From Candidatus Saccharibacteria bacterium UBA3749 (GTDB taxonomy: Bacteria; Patescibacteriota; Saccharimonadia; Saccharimonadales; Saccharimonadaceae): a stretch of DNA of 14,560 nt. A program made the translations under genes and the position numbers. The first letter of the stretch is position 1. Each line of letters begins with the position of its first letter. Positions 13,187-14,560 of the stretch are shown in pieces. Where the stretch lies: assembly GCA_002371235.1 (NCBI GenBank), contig DFGN01000008.1, positions 1 through 14,560 of the forward strand. Direction: 5' to 3'. The notes under the pieces are model-generated. The model was not told the origin of the DNA, ran no database searches, and saw nothing but the letters and a program-made list of their open reading frames with translations.

Positions 13187-14401
13187 ATGATTAAACGCCC
13201 ACTATATTTAAGCCAAATTGAACCTTTTATCGATAAACCAGTAATAAAGATTTTGGTGGGAATTCGTCGAGCCGGCAAGTCATCAATTTTGACACAGGTA
13301 AGTGATATTCTAAAACAGAGAGGCGTAAAAGAGTCACAAATAATCACAGTCAATTTTGAATCACTGGAGTATTCAAAAATCCGTTCTCGAGACGAAATGA
13401 TTGATTTAATGCGAAATCTGACAAAGGACAAGAAACACTACTATGTCTTGCTAGACGAAGTCCAATTGGTGGATGGTTGGGATGAGGTAGTAAATGGGCT
13501 CCTAGCTGATGGCAAGAGTGATATCTATATCACCGGAAGCAATTCCAAATTGCTATCAACAGAGCTTTCCACTTATCTCACTGGTCGTTACGTGGAAGTG
13601 CAAGTATATCCCCTTAGTTTTACGGAAGCCCTAGAGTTCAAACGAGCGCGAGGGGTAATGGTGGGTGTGGGTGAACTATCTAAGGAATTCGATGAATACA
13701 TGTGGAAAGGCGGATTTCCTATCTTACACGCGTCGGATTATGTCCTAGAAGACGGAGACAAAATCGTGGAAGACATATATGCTTCAATCATCTATCGTGA
13801 TTTGATCGAGCGAAAGGGTATCAGAAACACAGAACTTCTTACACGAGTCATTAGATTTTTATTTGACAATGTGGGAAATGTTTTTTCTGCCAAATCAGTG
13901 GCAGATTATTTTAAGAGCGAACTTCGCAAAGTAGACCCAGAGACAATATACAATTACATTGAGTTACTAAAGGAAGTATTCATAATCTATGAAGTAAAAC
14001 GTTACGACGTGCGAGGCAAAGCAACACTTAAGACTCAAGAAAAGTATTATTTAGGTGATGTAGGATTATTGTATGCATTGAACGGCCGAAAGGACAGCTA
14101 TAAAAATGGGGTGCTGGAGAACATCGTCTATTTGGAGCTAATCGCAAAGGGGTACGATGTATATATTGGTAAGAATAATAACAAGGAAATTGATTTCGTG
14201 GCAGAAAAAAAAGGCCAAAAAATGTATCTGCAAATCGCACTGGAGGCATCTAGTATAGAGACTAGAGGAAGAGAATTCGGAGCTTTTGAGGGGATTTCTG
14301 ACAATTATCCCAAATATGTTCTGACCCTAGAACAGGGAAAAGGCGATGAAGAAAATGGAGTAGTGAAGAAAAACTTGCCAGAGTTCCTTATGGAGGTGTA
14401 A
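13187..14401 (+). CDS. AAA_14/DUF4143 ATPase
   Basis: The 404-residue protein has Walker A GIRRAGKS (25-32), Walker B YVLLDE (86-91), sensor-like ITGSNS (115-120) and the family-typical LTGRYVEVQVYPLSFTEAL (131-149). The C-terminal DUF4143 part includes a predicted winged-helix region (about 220-270) and a restriction-endonuclease-like fold around ENIVYLELIAKGYDVYIG and EIDFVAEKKG. In the last motif the usual E-x-K pair is replaced by YLQIAL, so nuclease activity is doubtful. Such ATPases are widespread and often mobile, and their cellular role is not established. It lies between two surface-protein genes sharing a 5' module, in the same direction. It has its own strong promoter and two palindromes, suggesting tight, possibly self-directed, control. 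The start is well supported by the Shine-Dalgarno. Confidence 0.88.
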   Translation: MIKRPLYLSQIEPFIDKPVIKILVGIRRAGKSSILTQVSDILKQRGVKESQIITVNFESLEYSKIRSRDEMIDLMRNLTKDKKHYYVLLDEVQLVDGWDEVVNGLLADGKSDIYITGSNSKLLSTELSTYLTGRYVEVQVYPLSFTEALEFKRARGVMVGVGELSKEFDEYMWKGGFPILHASDYVLEDGDKIVEDIYASIIYRDLIERKGIRNTELLTRVIRFLFDNVGNVFSAKSVADYFKSELRKVDPETIYNYIELLKEVFIIYEVKRYDVRGKATLKTQEKYYLGDVGLLYALNGRKDSYKNGVLENIVYLELIAKGYDVYIGKNNNKEIDFVAEKKGQKMYLQIALEASSIETRGREFGAFEGISDNYPKYVLTLEQGKGDEENGVVKKNLPEFLMEV

Positions 14402-14448
14402 AGACAACAGATAAGCATGTTTTTTCATATTACCAACTATTTTCCCGC

Positions 14449-14477
14449 TTGACACTCTCGCGGGGGGGGGGTAGAAT
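14449..14477 (+). promoter_or_regulatory. Promoter with a G10 spacer tract, candidate phase-variable switch
   Basis: TTGACA (14449-14454) and TAGAAT (14472-14477) are separated by exactly 17 bases. The last ten of these (14462-14471) are all G. A homopolymer between -35 and -10 can change length by slipped-strand mispairing and so change promoter strength. CCCGC (14444-14448) and GCGGG (14460-14464) also form an inverted repeat around the -35. An alternative extended -10, TGCTATTAT, lies at 14492-14500. Confidence 0.65.
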
Positions 14478-14560
14478 TAATATAATGATTATGCTATTAT
14501 TGAATTAATGAAAGGTCATATAATGAATACAAATAAACTAAATCTAATCCCACTAAGCCT
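14476..14560 (+). repeat. Second copy of the 85-bp repeated 5' gene module (runs off the window)
   Basis: It is identical to 11522-11606 except at one base (14486), and identity continues to the last base of the window. The matched segment includes the leader, the Shine-Dalgarno-like AAAGG and the first codons of the signal peptide. Confidence 0.95.
14523..14560 (+). CDS. Start of a second surface-protein gene (partial)
   Basis: Only the first 12 codons and part of the next are in the window. They encode the same N-terminus (MNTNKLNLIPLS) as the FISUMP protein beginning at 11569, behind the same leader. The gene is therefore very likely a paralogue with the same export signal; what follows the signal peptide cannot be seen. 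The same alternative upstream ATG exists, at 14508. Confidence 0.75.
   Translation, partial: MNTNKLNLIPLS

Overview
The window looks like a chromosomal piece of a Candidatus Saccharibacteria (TM7, Patescibacteria/CPR) genome. This is inferred from gene content, not from a search. The signs are: a secreted FISUMP-domain protein with a beta-rich N-terminal region; a small acidic protein resembling DUF5663; a compact IF-2 and a four-domain S1 protein; short intergenic gaps; and many extended -10 promoters (TGnTANNNT) sitting directly in front of start codons. Nothing requires a non-standard code: the one TGA stop is where a stop is expected.

Layout, left to right. (1) 2-205 is a small KGG-repeat stress-type protein, followed by a large structured element that probably works as its terminator. 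(2) 387-1582, minus strand, is a ROK-family sugar kinase-like gene overlapping by ATGA a small HExxH metallopeptidase with a zinc ribbon. (3) 1606-2899 is rpsA, with a promoter, a ~120-nt nested inverted-repeat leader and a clear terminator. (4) 2962-5851 holds an acyl-CoA/acyl-AMP ligase, a TetR-like regulator and a small membrane exporter-like protein. (5) 5876-7589 is a cell-surface protein with a palindromic promoter region. (6) 7644-7777, minus strand, is tRNA-Asn(GTT) with promoter and terminator, divergent from infB (7793-9576), which is followed by a DUF5663-like gene. (7) 9974-11423, minus strand, is a def-fmt pair. (8) 11496-14560 is an accessory-looking region: a FISUMP surface protein gene, an AAA/DUF4143 ATPase gene behind two palindromic operators, and the start of a second surface-protein gene whose 5' end is almost identical to the first.

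The housekeeping genes converge on translation initiation (S1, IF-2, peptide deformylase, formyltransferase). Several genes here, including infB and def, have a -10 box 6-8 nt before the start codon, which predicts leaderless mRNAs.

The most striking signal is at the right end. The second surface-protein gene has a near-consensus promoter (TTGACA-17-TAGAAT) whose spacer contains a run of ten Gs. The first copy has a related promoter with an interrupted, shorter G tract. This is the architecture expected of a slipped-strand, phase-variable promoter controlling a family of surface proteins that share an identical promoter-proximal and signal-peptide module, with a DUF4143 ATPase between the copies. 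No gene-free stretch exceeds 300 bases; the largest gaps (206-386, 2835-3001, 11409-11568) are described by the regulatory entries.
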